Part shown: one piece after another, positions 24,908 to 33,834 of the stretch
Position numbering within the stretch: position 1 is the first letter of the stretch
Layout of the letters: each line of letters opens with the position of its first letter
NCBI RefSeq assembly: GCF_030915445.1
Contig: NZ_CP133264.1
Coordinates: forward strand, 4,683,208 to 4,747,207
DNA length: 64,000 bases
DNA from: Clostridium sp. OS1-26
Lineage (GTDB): Bacteria > Bacillota > Clostridia > Clostridiales > Clostridiaceae
Direction of reading: 5' to 3'
Translations under genes and position numbers: made by a program
Notes under the pieces: generated by a model
Told to the model about the DNA's origin: nothing
Database searches by the model: none
Seen by the model: only the letters and a program-made list of their open reading frames with translations

Positions 24908-25765
24908 TTAATGTATAGCTTTCTTTTTATACTTCTTACCTGATGCCTCAACACTTCCAATAGTAACTAAAGCATCATCATCAAATCCATTAACAATTGA
25001 TTTCAGTTTGGCAATTTCAAGCCTTGATACAACAACATATATTACATTTGTCGAATACCCCTTATAGCCGCCTTTTCCTTGAAGTAAAGTGACTCCTCTA
25101 CCAAGTCTATCCACAAGCGCTTCGGATATATCTTTGTGCTTTTCTGATATAATAGTAACTGCTTTTGATTCATCTAGACCTTCCACAGTAATATCAATTA
25201 CTTTAAAGGCAATAAAATATGCTATTAAAGAGTACATCGCTCTGTCCCATCCGAAAATGAATCCAGAAGTACCTAATATAAATAGATTAAAGAACATAAC
25301 AATTTCTCCAATTGAAAAGCTCGTTCTTCTATCTAATATTATCGCCACAATTTCAGTCCCGTCTAAGGACCCTCCACTTCTAATTATTATTCCAACACCT
25401 GCACCTAAAATAATGCCTCCGAAAACTGAGGCTAGAAGAATATCATGTGTGATACCTTGAATAGGGTGAAGAATACTTACCCCTATAGATAAACATAGAA
25501 CAGCAAATAATGTTGATACGGTAAAAGTTTTTCCGATTTGCTTATACCCTATGATAAAGAATGGTATATTTAACAAGAAAATGAATATACCTAAAGGAAT
25601 TTTTGTTATATGACTCGCCATTATAGATATTCCTGTTATTCCACCATCGATTAGATTATTGGGAATTAGAAATATTTCAAGACCGATGGATGCTAGGGTA
25701 GCCCCTAACATTATTAATAAAACCCGCAAAATGAATACAAATTTGTTACGATATTTTTTTATCAT
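24908..25765 (-). CDS. YitT-family membrane protein (DUF161/DUF2179)
   Basis: 285 residues with five to six hydrophobic helices in the first 190 residues (IEIFLIPNNLIDGGITGISI is the conserved YitT entry), then a soluble DUF2179 domain (VTIISEKHKDISEALVDRLGRGVTLLQGKGGYKG). The family is widespread in Firmicutes and its substrate is unknown. A perfect 11-bp palindrome at 25812-25835 lies just upstream of the gene. Confidence 0.88.
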   Translation of the reverse strand: MIKKYRNKFVFILRVLLIMLGATLASIGLEIFLIPNNLIDGGITGISIMASHITKIPLGIFIFLLNIPFFIIGYKQIGKTFTVSTLFAVLCLSIGVSILHPIQGITHDILLASVFGGIILGAGVGIIIRSGGSLDGTEIVAIILDRRTSFSIGEIVMFFNLFILGTSGFIFGWDRAMYSLIAYFIAFKVIDITVEGLDESKAVTIISEKHKDISEALVDRLGRGVTLLQGKGGYKGYSTNVIYVVVSRLEIAKLKSIVNGFDDDALVTIGSVEASGKKYKKKAIH

Positions 25766-25811
25766 CTAACATCCCCCTTTGGATATAATTTAGTATGGTT
25801 ATCTTATTTCT

Positions 25812-25835
25812 ATATTTCTATAAATATAGAAATAT
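25812..25835 (-). promoter_or_regulatory. Perfect palindrome upstream of yitT-like gene
   Basis: ATATTTCTATA, AA, TATAGAAATAT, with 11-bp arms, lies 47 bp before the ATG. It could be an operator; the adjacent ArsR protein is a candidate, though its own palindrome (26247-26266) has different bases. Confidence 0.45.
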
Positions 25836-25847
25836 CATATAAATATT

Positions 25848-25895
25848 TAGCTATAAATAGCTTTACAAATTTTAATGAAAAGATATTTATAGCTA
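25848..25895. other. Inverted repeat downstream of the ArsR gene
   Basis: TAGCTATAAATA (25848-25859) and TATTTATAGCTA (25884-25895) form a 12-bp stem with a 24-nt loop. There is no clear T-run on the minus strand, so it may be a weak terminator or a regulatory hairpin. Confidence 0.4.
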
Positions 25896-25925
25896 AGTTT
25901 ACTTACAACTAATATAATTATTATT

Positions 25926-26210
25926 TTAATAGTCAATAACTGCTGGTGCATAGTGCTTTAAAGCTTCTTTTTGTATTTGATATATGTGATATACTCCTAC
26001 TTTTTTCAGTTTAAGCAGGCCGCATTCTGTAAGAAGCTTTAGATGATGCGAAAGTGTTGAGCCAGCAATTAAATTTAAACTTTTAGATATCTCAGTACAG
26101 CTAAGCTCATCTTGTTTTGCCATTAACCTTATTATTTTAATGCGCGTAGGCTCACCTAACGCTTTATAAACTTTTGCTATATGATCAATTTCATTATTAT
26201 ATGGTATCAT
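25926..26210 (-). CDS. ArsR/SmtB-family winged-helix regulator
   Basis: 94 residues, the core of an ArsR-type repressor. The recognition region is CTEISKSLNLIAGSTLSHHLKLLTECGLLKLKKVGVYHIYQI. There is no CxC or alpha-5 His cluster of the metal-sensing types; only one cysteine is seen (LSCTEI) besides ECGL. It therefore may sense something other than metal, or bind DNA constitutively. The palindrome ATTTCGAT-N4-ATCGAAAT at 26247-26266 lies just upstream, which fits autorepression. Confidence 0.85.
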   Translation of the reverse strand: MIPYNNEIDHIAKVYKALGEPTRIKIIRLMAKQDELSCTEISKSLNLIAGSTLSHHLKLLTECGLLKLKKVGVYHIYQIQKEALKHYAPAVIDY

Positions 26211-26246
26211 GATACATTTTACCTCTTATAATTTTAATATTAATAC

Positions 26247-26266
26247 ATTTCGATAACCATCGAAAT
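26247..26266 (-). promoter_or_regulatory. Palindromic operator before the ArsR gene
   Basis: ATTTCGAT, AACC, ATCGAAAT: 8-bp perfect arms 36 bp upstream of the ATG. Position and symmetry fit an ArsR-family binding site. Confidence 0.6.
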
Positions 26267-26308
26267 AATTATATCATTAATTAATAATATAGTCAAATAT
26301 GCTAAAAT

Positions 26309-26824
26309 TTATTTTAACTTATATGTTAGAATTATATCATCACTTTTTGATACATTCTCTCCAACCTTGCATTGCATATTTTTTATCACGTCTACATTAG
26401 TTATTACTATTGGAGTTATAAGTGAAACTCCCTTTTCTAATATCAATTCTCTATCTACTTTTATTATTGGAGTTCCTCTAACAACCTTAGTTCCTGGCTC
26501 GATTAATCTTTCAAGCCCTTCTCCATTCAATTTGACAGTGTCTATCCCTATGTGCACAAGGAGTTCCACACCATTACTTAAAACCATAGAAAAGGCATGG
26601 TTAGTCGGAAAAATAGAAACTATCTCTCCATCTTGAGGGGCATATACTGTATCTCCAATACTATCGATTGCAACACCATCCCCAACCATTTTTTCTGAGA
26701 ATATTTGATCTGGAACTTCTTTTAAATCTATGACTCTTCCAGCAATTGGGCAATATAATGATAAATCTTTTTTAAATATATTAAACATATTTAGCATCTG
26801 AATCACTAGATTCAGATAATTCAC
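26309..26824 (-). CDS. PTS glucose-family EIIA component
   Basis: Up to 171 residues. The phosphohistidine loop is VELLVHIGIDTVKLNGEG and the core APQDGEIVSIFPTNHAFSM is typical of Crr-like EIIA. The longest frame begins with a GTG at 26824, but the GGAAGG site is only 2 nt away. The family usually starts at the equivalent of MFNIFKKD (ATG at 26788), which has no ribosome site, so the start is unresolved. A 17-codon frame in another phase (from 26834) ends across that ATG and could couple translation. The protein should phosphorylate the EIICB encoded upstream, which lacks its own EIIA. Confidence 0.87.
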   Translation of the reverse strand: MNYLNLVIQMLNMFNIFKKDLSLYCPIAGRVIDLKEVPDQIFSEKMVGDGVAIDSIGDTVYAPQDGEIVSIFPTNHAFSMVLSNGVELLVHIGIDTVKLNGEGLERLIEPGTKVVRGTPIIKVDRELILEKGVSLITPIVITNVDVIKNMQCKVGENVSKSDDIILTYKLK

Positions 26825-26844
26825 TTCCTTCCATTATTAAAATT

Positions 26845-26887
26845 GATGATATAAAAGAAAGAATTTAAAACCATCTTTTATATCATC
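26845..26887 (-). terminator. Hairpin between nagA and the EIIA gene
   Basis: GATGATATAAAAGA and TCTTTTATATCATC form a perfect 14-bp stem with a 15-nt loop; on the minus strand AATTTTAAT follows. It may attenuate or stabilise the operon transcript before the EIIA gene. Confidence 0.55.
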
Positions 26888-26900
26888 ATTCTAAGTTGTA

Positions 26901-28097
26901 CTATGAGCTGATGTTTTGCAATTTTCCTCTTACATAAACATCAAATATATTCCACTCTTCATCGATTATAATTAAATCTGCATCTTTACCTTTTTCTATA
27001 CTTCCTTTGTATGTATACGCTCCTATATATTTCGCAGGATTCTCACAAGCCATCTTTACAATATCTGATATTGAGGCATTTACATTTTTAACAACATTCT
27101 TAATAGATTCAATATAGCTCAATTCTAGACATCTAATCCTGCTATAATCATTCTTGTATATGCATTCTTCTATACCATCATCATACTTTACTACAATTTT
27201 ATCCTTATAAGGCATATATTTACACTCACGTATATAATGATAAAAGGGGGATCTAATATGAGCTAATCCTATACAATCTGTTGCTAAAATTATTCTATCT
27301 TTACTCTTAATCTTATATAAAATTTTAAAAGCCTCCGGTTTTACCGTTGTTCCAGTTTGTTTTGCAAATTCCACATACATGTCATCAAAATACATAGCGG
27401 CACCAACAGCACCCAACTTTCTATGATGAAAGCCGCTCATACCACTAAACATATGAGTAAAACCACTTACACCATAACTTTTAAGTTCTGCAATATCTTC
27501 AAACTCAGCTCCACTGTGCCCAATAGAGATTTGAATCCCATTTTCTTTAGCATACTTAATAAAGGCTTTAGATCCTGGCAACTCTGGAGCCATAGTTATT
27601 AATTTTATATTTTCTAATCCTCCTATTTTTATAAAGTCATTTAAAATCTCTATAGAAGGTTCTATACAAAATTCTTCTTTTTGCATCCCTCTGTATTCAC
27701 TATTGATAAAAGGCCCCTCTAAATGAAAGCCTAAAACCTCAGCTCCGTTATTAGGATTCCAACTATCAATAAATTTTTTTCCTTCGCCTAATTGGCTGGA
27801 TATTTTATTTATAGAATCCGTGCCTGTTGTTGCTAAATATGATGTAACCCCAACCTTCACTAATTCTTTGGACATATTTTTTAGTGAATCTTTAGTACCT
27901 TCAAATAGGAATGATCCTGTAGCCCATCCATGAAGATGTATGTCAATAAAGCCTGGTATTATAACCTTCTCATTATAATTAATTATCTCTTTGGAATCTG
28001 CATTGTCAAAAACACCTATAATTTTACCATTTTCAATTTTTAAATACCCATTCTGGAATCCATAAGGAGTATAAATGTTTTCAGAATATAAATACAT
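26901..28097 (-). CDS. nagA: N-acetylglucosamine-6-phosphate deacetylase
   Basis: 398 residues from the ATG at 28097, chosen because AAAGGGTGATTGT precedes it; the longer frame adds nine improbable residues. Metal-ligand motifs are FIDIHLHGW (HxH region), GFHLEGPF (Glu), IGHSGAE and FTHMFSGM (His), and ATDCIG (catalytic Asp). It makes glucosamine-6-phosphate and acetate. It overlaps none of its neighbours but starts 12 bp after the GH4 gene, so amino-sugar disaccharides are likely inputs. Confidence 0.9.
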   Translation of the reverse strand: MYLYSENIYTPYGFQNGYLKIENGKIIGVFDNADSKEIINYNEKVIIPGFIDIHLHGWATGSFLFEGTKDSLKNMSKELVKVGVTSYLATTGTDSINKISSQLGEGKKFIDSWNPNNGAEVLGFHLEGPFINSEYRGMQKEEFCIEPSIEILNDFIKIGGLENIKLITMAPELPGSKAFIKYAKENGIQISIGHSGAEFEDIAELKSYGVSGFTHMFSGMSGFHHRKLGAVGAAMYFDDMYVEFAKQTGTTVKPEAFKILYKIKSKDRIILATDCIGLAHIRSPFYHYIRECKYMPYKDKIVVKYDDGIEECIYKNDYSRIRCLELSYIESIKNVVKNVNASISDIVKMACENPAKYIGAYTYKGSIEKGKDADLIIIDEEWNIFDVYVRGKLQNISS

Positions 28098-28108
28098 ACA
28101 ATCACCCT

Positions 28109-29437
28109 TTATTTTAAATACCAATAGTCTTTATTTATTTCCATCAAATCATCTAATACAGCTTTTGCCTTTACCGGGTTAATAACAGTACGATTAAGAG
28201 TTAATGCCTGTAATGCTTTTTGATAATTTGATTCTAAGCAAGCTTCTACAGTTAACTTTTCGTATGCATATTGGCCTTCAATTAACCCCTTATAAAATGT
28301 ATCAATTTCTCCAACCTTATATGAAACTACGCCATCCTTTGTTAACTCTCCAGCAATTTCAACCATAGCATCACTTGGCAAGTTAGATATTATATCTTCA
28401 TTTCTCACCATAATAACGAAGACTTTTTTTAGATCATATGCTATAGATTCAGCTACCTCAACCATCATGTTTCCGTGCACTGCTCCAACCAATAGTGGAA
28501 GTCCCTCAACAGAGTTTTGTTCCCTTGCTTTACTGCAAAGCTCTAATACTTCTCTTTCTCTTCCACTTAATGCTTCATCAGCTCTTGTATAATTTGGATC
28601 ACTATCTTTAGATATCTCATCAGGGAATAAATAGTACTGTAAATAAGTATTTGGTAAATACTCAGGGAAAAATGACATTATTCTATTAACATTTTTATAG
28701 GTTTTTAACCATGACGGCTCTCTTTGCTCCGCATTATATGGCTTAAACTCATTACCTTGTAGGTAACTCTTAAGCTTTGGCAACAAGTCCTCCCCTGTCT
28801 GTTTATAATAAAGCTTTGTAAACCACCCAAAATGATTTAGACCAAAGTATCTTGCTTCTATATCATACATATCTACATCTAGTATTTTTGCAAAGGATTT
28901 AATCATTGAATATGGTTGATCGCATATATTTAATATTCTTTTATCCTCTGGGAATACCTTGTCCAATGCCACAGCAACAATAGCTGCTGGATTAGTATAA
29001 TTTAGTATCCAAGCATTTGGTGCATATTCTCTAACTTTTTTCACCATGTGAATCATAGCATTTATAGATCTCATTCCATATGCAAAGCCTCCTGGGCCAC
29101 AGGTTTCTTGTCCAACTAAATCGTATTTTAGAGGAATCTTTTCATCGTGACTTCTCATTTCGAAGTTACCTGCACGCATATTACAAAATACATAATCGGC
29201 ATCTATGTAAGCTTTATCTTCATCATCAGTAAATATTAGTTCAACACCATCATAGTATTTTTCCATAGTTAATCTGATATAATCTTCCATAGCATTTATA
29301 CGTTTTTTATCTATATCAAACAATATTAATTTCTTTAGAGGAAATCTCTCTTTATAATTTATTAAGCTTCCTATTAACGCCGGAATTCTTGTACTTCCAC
29401 ATCCTACTATAGTTACAACTTGATTATTACGTTCCAC
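28109..29437 (-). CDS. Glycoside hydrolase family 4 (6-phospho-glycosidase)
   Basis: 442 residues. The NAD-binding N terminus is VTIVGCGSTRIPALIGSL, followed by FCNMRAGNFEMRSHDEKIPLKY. Metal-binding Cys and His are found in NICDQPYSM and NHFGWF. GH4 enzymes use NAD and a divalent metal, usually Mn, to cleave 6-phospho-alpha- or beta-glucosides by oxidation-elimination-addition. With NagA next in the operon, a 6-phosphorylated N-acetylglucosamine disaccharide (as for ChbF in E. coli) is a plausible substrate; the anomeric specificity cannot be read. Confidence 0.88.
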   Translation of the reverse strand: MERNNQVVTIVGCGSTRIPALIGSLINYKERFPLKKLILFDIDKKRINAMEDYIRLTMEKYYDGVELIFTDDEDKAYIDADYVFCNMRAGNFEMRSHDEKIPLKYDLVGQETCGPGGFAYGMRSINAMIHMVKKVREYAPNAWILNYTNPAAIVAVALDKVFPEDKRILNICDQPYSMIKSFAKILDVDMYDIEARYFGLNHFGWFTKLYYKQTGEDLLPKLKSYLQGNEFKPYNAEQREPSWLKTYKNVNRIMSFFPEYLPNTYLQYYLFPDEISKDSDPNYTRADEALSGREREVLELCSKAREQNSVEGLPLLVGAVHGNMMVEVAESIAYDLKKVFVIMVRNEDIISNLPSDAMVEIAGELTKDGVVSYKVGEIDTFYKGLIEGQYAYEKLTVEACLESNYQKALQALTLNRTVINPVKAKAVLDDLMEINKDYWYLK

Positions 29438-29442
29438 AAATA

Positions 29443-30198
29443 TTACTTCCTTCCATATGAATTTATATATGATATCAACAGCTGCACAGTTGTATGCAGA
29501 CCTAATCTTGATATCAAATCTTCGTTTTTTGTTTCTACCTTATCAGAAAAACAGAATATCTTATAATTTGCGATTTTCTGCAGAGTATTATTATAAAAAG
29601 AAGTAATTGCAATAATATCGATATTTTTAGCTCTAGCAATTTTTGCAATACTTTTTATCTTTTCAGTCTCTCCAGATAAGGATATGAGAATTAAAATTTC
29701 ATCCTGTACTAATCTTTCACCGATAACATCAATTAAATTTAAATCATCAATAAATATTGATTTAATTCTCATCATTGATAATCTTGAACTAAGCAAGTCG
29801 CCAATAGGTTTTGACGCTCCTCTAGCTATAACATACACAGACTTTGCATTTATAATTTTTTCTGCAATGCTTCTCATGCTGTCTTCATTTTGTAAGGATA
29901 AAGTTTTGGTAATTTCATCATATATATTATTTACAATATCACGATAAGACAAATTTTCATTTTTTCTATTTTTATTGACTACATATTCCTTTATGTAATA
30001 TCTTAAGTGAGCAAACCCATCAAAGCCCAACTTTTTAGATAAGTTTATAATGGATGTTTTTGATATAAATAATCTTTCTGCTAATTCATTTGCAGTTAAT
30101 CGTATTACTTGTTCTGGGTTGTTTGTAATATATTCAACTACCTTCTTTTCCAAACCAGTTAGTTCATCATAATTTTCTATTAGCTTGCTTAGTTCCAT
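29443..30198 (-). CDS. RpiR/MurR-family transcriptional regulator with SIS domain
   Basis: 251 residues. N-terminal HTH_6 (LTANELAERLFISKTSIINLSKKLGFDGFAHLRYYI) and a C-terminal SIS phosphosugar-binding domain (SVYVIARGASKPIGDLLSSRLSMM, ILISLSGETEKIKSIAKIARAK). It should sense a sugar phosphate made by the operon. It lies 7 bp after the EIICB gene. The candidate operator ACTTCGGT-N11-ACCAAAGT upstream of the operon (31916-31942) would suit a dimeric regulator. Confidence 0.9.
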   Translation of the reverse strand: MELSKLIENYDELTGLEKKVVEYITNNPEQVIRLTANELAERLFISKTSIINLSKKLGFDGFAHLRYYIKEYVVNKNRKNENLSYRDIVNNIYDEITKTLSLQNEDSMRSIAEKIINAKSVYVIARGASKPIGDLLSSRLSMMRIKSIFIDDLNLIDVIGERLVQDEILILISLSGETEKIKSIAKIARAKNIDIIAITSFYNNTLQKIANYKIFCFSDKVETKNEDLISRLGLHTTVQLLISYINSYGRK

Positions 30199-30205
30199 TT
30201 AATAA

Positions 30206-31786
30206 TCACCCTATCTTTTTATTAGTACCCATTACTTCATCTTCCACAGCATTCTTAACAAATTCCACGTGCGGTCCAAAAACTACATGTATATGGTTTT
30301 TACCTGGAAAAGAGAATCCTGATGTTCCAGAAGATTTAAGAACCTCTTTAACTACTAATGCGCTGTCCTTTAAATCAACTCTAAGCCTTGTAACACAGTT
30401 ATCAATATTTACAATGTTTTCTTTGCCACCTAATCCTTCAACGACAATTTTTGCTATCTCATTATACTTTTTCTCTTTCAATAAATTATTATCAGTCATT
30501 TCTTCACTTTCTCTTCCAGGGGTAGCAATATTGAATTTCTTTATTGCCCATGTAAAAACAAAATAGTATATAATAGCTAGTGGAATTCCGACTATAATAA
30601 TATTATACCATCCTGTCTTCTCATACATTAAACCAAATATAGCAAAATCGAATATTGTAGCTCTAATATATCCTACTGCTGTTCCCATTATATATAAGAA
30701 AACACATCCAATACCTTGTATTACTACATGAAATATAAATAACAGTGGAGATACAAACATAAATGCAAATTCTATTGGCTCAGTAACGTTACCTAAAAAT
30801 GCTGTTAGCACCATTGTTATAATTGCACCTTTTACATACTTTCTATTTTGTGGAAAAGCAGACTTATACATTGCAAGTCCAATAGCTGGCACTGCAAATA
30901 AAGTATTAATAGCCTGACTTTCTGCCATAAATCTAGTTAATTTAGGCATTAAACTCCACGCAGGATCTGAAGGACCTAAATTAAACAAAACTTCATTAAG
31001 AGCTGGTAATATTCCTATATAATCTTTACCATGAATTGTATAAACTCCTCCAGCTGGGGTAAAACGTATTAATGCATTCCAAACATGATGCAATCCTAGT
31101 GGTATTAACAACCTGTTCATAGCTCCTGAGAGGAATGTTCCAAAGTAATCTGATAACAGATACTTAGATAAATATATTAATCCAGCAGTTACTTGCTGCC
31201 AGAAAAATGGTATAATCAATCCCACAACAGTGGTTATGCCAATTGTGATGATTGGTACAGATTTTTTACCTGCGAAAAAAGCAAATGCAACAGGCAGCTC
31301 GAGATTATAAAAACGGTCTGTAACCTTAGCAGCAATTAATCCACAGATTATTCCACCTAAGGCTTCCAAACGTAAAGTTTGCATTCCCAATACCATACCT
31401 TGTCCATAATTAGCCATCACATCCGCTTTTACTAAATGTCCTGTTACAGTAAGCCAAACATTAATGCTGATGTTTAAAATTAAATACGATATTACTGAAG
31501 AAAAGACGGCAATTCCTTTTTCTTTTTTTGCTACACCGTAAGAAACGCCCATAGCAAACAATAATGGTATATTGCTAAAAATAACATTTGCTATGTCACG
31601 CAAACTTTTTAAAGCTATATTTATTTGTGGATTGCCAAGTATAGGTATTTTAGCTATCATATAGCTTTGAACTAATGCACCAGTTATTCCCAAAACCATA
31701 CCAACTGGAGCCATAACAGCTATTGGCAGCAACAGCGACCTACCAAAGAGCTGAATTCCATCATTGATTTTTTTCATCCTAGACAT
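30206..31786 (-). CDS. PTS EIICB component, glucose/alpha-glucoside family
   Basis: 526 residues. EIIC occupies roughly residues 1-420 with about ten helices (GMNRLLIPLGLHHVWNALIRFTP and GNVTEPIEFAFMFVSP are characteristic). The EIIB domain follows, with the phosphocysteine in NIDNCVTRLRVDLKD near residue 465. It imports and phosphorylates a sugar at C6. No EIIA is fused; the separate EIIA gene lies at the end of the operon. It is the first gene of the RpiR-GH4-NagA-EIIA operon and resembles GlvC/MalX transporters in build. Confidence 0.9.
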   Translation of the reverse strand: MSRMKKINDGIQLFGRSLLLPIAVMAPVGMVLGITGALVQSYMIAKIPILGNPQINIALKSLRDIANVIFSNIPLLFAMGVSYGVAKKEKGIAVFSSVISYLILNISINVWLTVTGHLVKADVMANYGQGMVLGMQTLRLEALGGIICGLIAAKVTDRFYNLELPVAFAFFAGKKSVPIITIGITTVVGLIIPFFWQQVTAGLIYLSKYLLSDYFGTFLSGAMNRLLIPLGLHHVWNALIRFTPAGGVYTIHGKDYIGILPALNEVLFNLGPSDPAWSLMPKLTRFMAESQAINTLFAVPAIGLAMYKSAFPQNRKYVKGAIITMVLTAFLGNVTEPIEFAFMFVSPLLFIFHVVIQGIGCVFLYIMGTAVGYIRATIFDFAIFGLMYEKTGWYNIIIVGIPLAIIYYFVFTWAIKKFNIATPGRESEEMTDNNLLKEKKYNEIAKIVVEGLGGKENIVNIDNCVTRLRVDLKDSALVVKEVLKSSGTSGFSFPGKNHIHVVFGPHVEFVKNAVEDEVMGTNKKIG

Positions 31787-31848
31787 CTTACTATTTCACC
31801 TCTTTTAAAATTTAATAGTTAGTTAAAAGGTTTACAATTACAATACTT

Positions 31849-31942
31849 ATATTACACAGTTCTACAATGTCTTACAATAGAATCAAGGCTTTTACTACCA
31901 TATAAGCATTTTTTTACTTCGGTAAATTTTTGTGACCAAAGT
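31849..31942 (-). promoter_or_regulatory. Promoter and candidate RpiR operator of the PTS-GH4-nagA operon
   Basis: On the minus strand TTGTAA (31877-31872), 17 nt, TAATAT (31854-31849). Further upstream ACTTCGGT (31916-31923) and ACCAAAGT (31935-31942) form an inverted repeat with one mismatch, some 75-100 nt before the predicted start, which suits an upstream-bound activator. Confidence 0.55.
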
Positions 31943-32064
31943 AAAAATACCTATTTAAGCTGAATTTATTTTATGGCAAAGTATTTTTGTTTCTAGTATA
32001 AAATTGCCTACAAATTAAAGAATATATACTGTATCTTCACATTAAAGAAAAGAGGTGAATAAGT

Positions 32065-32969
32065 ATGCGTAAAAAGTCAAACTTAGTATTAATGAGCATT
32101 TTTTTACAATACTATTATGCTTATTTAATTTAAATTCTCGACCTACTTTTAATCCAATTACAAATACCGATAGTGTACGCCTTGTTAGTGATACGAAGAA
32201 TACTGAAGAGATACCAAAACACTTTCGTAAAACTACAAACTCATTAAAATTTGAGGATGGCAAACCCTTAAATCTAAAAGGACTATCTAGCTTAAATGCA
32301 TCCGGCAGTTCCTAATTCTCAACAAACAATATTAAACTTCTTAAAGAATCTATAGGAACGAATATGCCTATAGTTGTAGTCGATTTGAGGCAGGAGTCTC
32401 ATGGCTTTATTGATGATACACCAGTAAGTTGGTTAGGCCCTAAAAACAAAGCAAACTTAGGATTATCAAAGGAGCAGGTTTTAAAAGATGAAAAAGCTAA
32501 GCTACAAGCTATACAATTAGGTAAATCAGTAACTATTGGAGATAAATCTATAATCCCTACAAAAGTTCAAGACGAGAGTGAATTAGTAAAGAGTGTAGGT
32601 ATGTCCTATATGCGCATACCGATTACTGATACTATGAGACCTACTGATGAAATGGTAGATTATTTTATAGAATTTGTTAACTCACTGCCTGATAATACAT
32701 GGCTTCATTTCCACTGTAAGGAAGGTATTGGGAGAACAACTACTTTTATGACAATGTATGATATAATGAGAGATGCTAAACAGGTTAGCCTTGAGAACAT
32801 CATGAATAGACAGGTTCTATTAGGTGGTAAAAACCTGCTTTATGCTGAAAAAAATCTAACGGGTAACTCCGCACAAAGATCTGAATTTATTAAAAATTTT
32901 TATAATTATTCAGTACAAAATAATGATAATTTTAAAACTAGTTGGTCAAGATGGCTTAAATCTCAGTGA
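32065..32969 (+). pseudogene. PTP-like phytase/dual-specificity phosphatase, broken by frameshift and stop
   Basis: The intact 3' frame (32364-32969) holds the phosphatase core: general-acid loop ITDTMRP and P-loop HCKEGIGRTT (Cys118 and Arg124 in that frame). This is the fold of secreted PTP-like phytases. Upstream, the same frame continues back through LNSRPTFNPITNTDSVRLVSD but is cut by a TAA at 32313-32315 (a CAA-to-TAA change would explain it). The signal peptide start (ATG 32065, ribosome site AGAGGTG) is out of frame; an eighth T in the seven-T run near 32099-32105 would restore it (SIFFTILLCLFNLNS). The gene is probably inactive. Confidence 0.8.
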
Positions 32970-32997
32970 AACTAATATATATCTCATTTAGAGAAAA

Positions 32998-33029
32998 AAA
33001 TTTGGGGTATATTTAATAACCCCAAATTT
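32998..33029. terminator. Bidirectional terminator
   Basis: AAATTTGGGGT pairs with ACCCCAAATTT around a 10-nt loop, between the convergent phytase remnant and the HAD gene. The stem overlaps the HAD stop codon. Confidence 0.78.
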
Positions 33030-33651
33030 ATATGTGCTTTATTACATCATAAAAGGTATTGAAATCATAGTAAGGTATATTTTGTTCTTCACAGTGCTGC
33101 TTTAAAAATGACTTAGCAAATATCTTATCAGCATATACACAGGCGCACCTATCAGAATGTCCATCACCAACATAGTAAACTTCATAGCCTTCATCTTTCA
33201 ATTTATCAACTACCTTCTTTTTGCAGTTTCCACAAAGATCACATGCCTTATCTGCATTTAAGAAAGATAACCTCCAGCCTTTGTCATAAACCGCACTATT
33301 ACAAGATAGCTCTAAGTCTTCTAAACCATTTCGTTTTAGTATTTCTTTTATATAAATATCATAACCATCTGATGTTATTACTACTTTATAAGAATTCTTC
33401 TTTGTTATATCGATAAATTCTTTAAAACCAGGATTTATTTCAAACTTACTGGCAAAGGATCTTATTTCTTCATCATTATAATTGATTAAATCCCACTGTT
33501 TTTGGCCGCATTCAGATGTTCCTATTTCTTTCTTAATCCAGCGATCACCTATTTCCCTCCAGCCATCTCCAGCAAATTTTTGTATTATAGAGAAACCTAC
33601 ATCCTTTACTGTTATTGTTCCATCAAAGTCAACCACAAATGCTTTTTTCAA
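33028..33651 (-). CDS. HAD-family phosphatase (MtnX/PSPase-like)
   Basis: 207 residues. Motif I is VVDFDGTIT at the N terminus (nucleophile Asp), motif II VVITSDG, motif III Lys in KKVVDKLKDEG and motif IV VGDGHSDRCACVYAD. The cap residues GWREIGDRWIKKEIGTSECGQKQW resemble the MtnX group (2-hydroxy-3-keto-5-methylthiopentenyl-1-phosphate phosphatase), but no other methionine-salvage gene is nearby, so the substrate is open. Cysteines in DLCGNCKKK could form a metal site. Confidence 0.82.
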   Translation of the reverse strand: MKKAFVVDFDGTITVKDVGFSIIQKFAGDGWREIGDRWIKKEIGTSECGQKQWDLINYNDEEIRSFASKFEINPGFKEFIDITKKNSYKVVITSDGYDIYIKEILKRNGLEDLELSCNSAVYDKGWRLSFLNADKACDLCGNCKKKVVDKLKDEGYEVYYVGDGHSDRCACVYADKIFAKSFLKQHCEEQNIPYYDFNTFYDVIKHI

Positions 33652-33769
33652 GTTTCTTTACCCCCAAAAGTGTAATATTATACTTCTACTATTTTACCAT
33701 TATAATATATAATTTATCCTATAACAATTATCTTCTATACTACCTGTAATTTGTAATATAAAAATTTTG

Positions 33770-33832
33770 CGACATAATATCCTATAGGAAAAGTAACTTT
33801 CAGCCTAGTACCCTGTATAGGGACTTATGTCG
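33770..33832 (-). terminator. Long hairpin after the amidohydrolase gene
   Basis: CGACATAA (33770-33777) and TTATGTCG (33825-33832) close an inner CCTATAGG/CCTGTATAGG stem; on the minus strand it is followed by CAAAATTTTTAT. It is a plausible terminator for the two-gene DMT-amidohydrolase operon. Confidence 0.6.
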
Positions 33833-33834
33833 TA

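Noticed and set aside
32042..32263. Minus-strand frame opposite the phytase 5' region
   Set aside because: The plus strand carries recognisable phytase sequence and a good ribosome site; the minus frame has neither homology nor a ribosome site.
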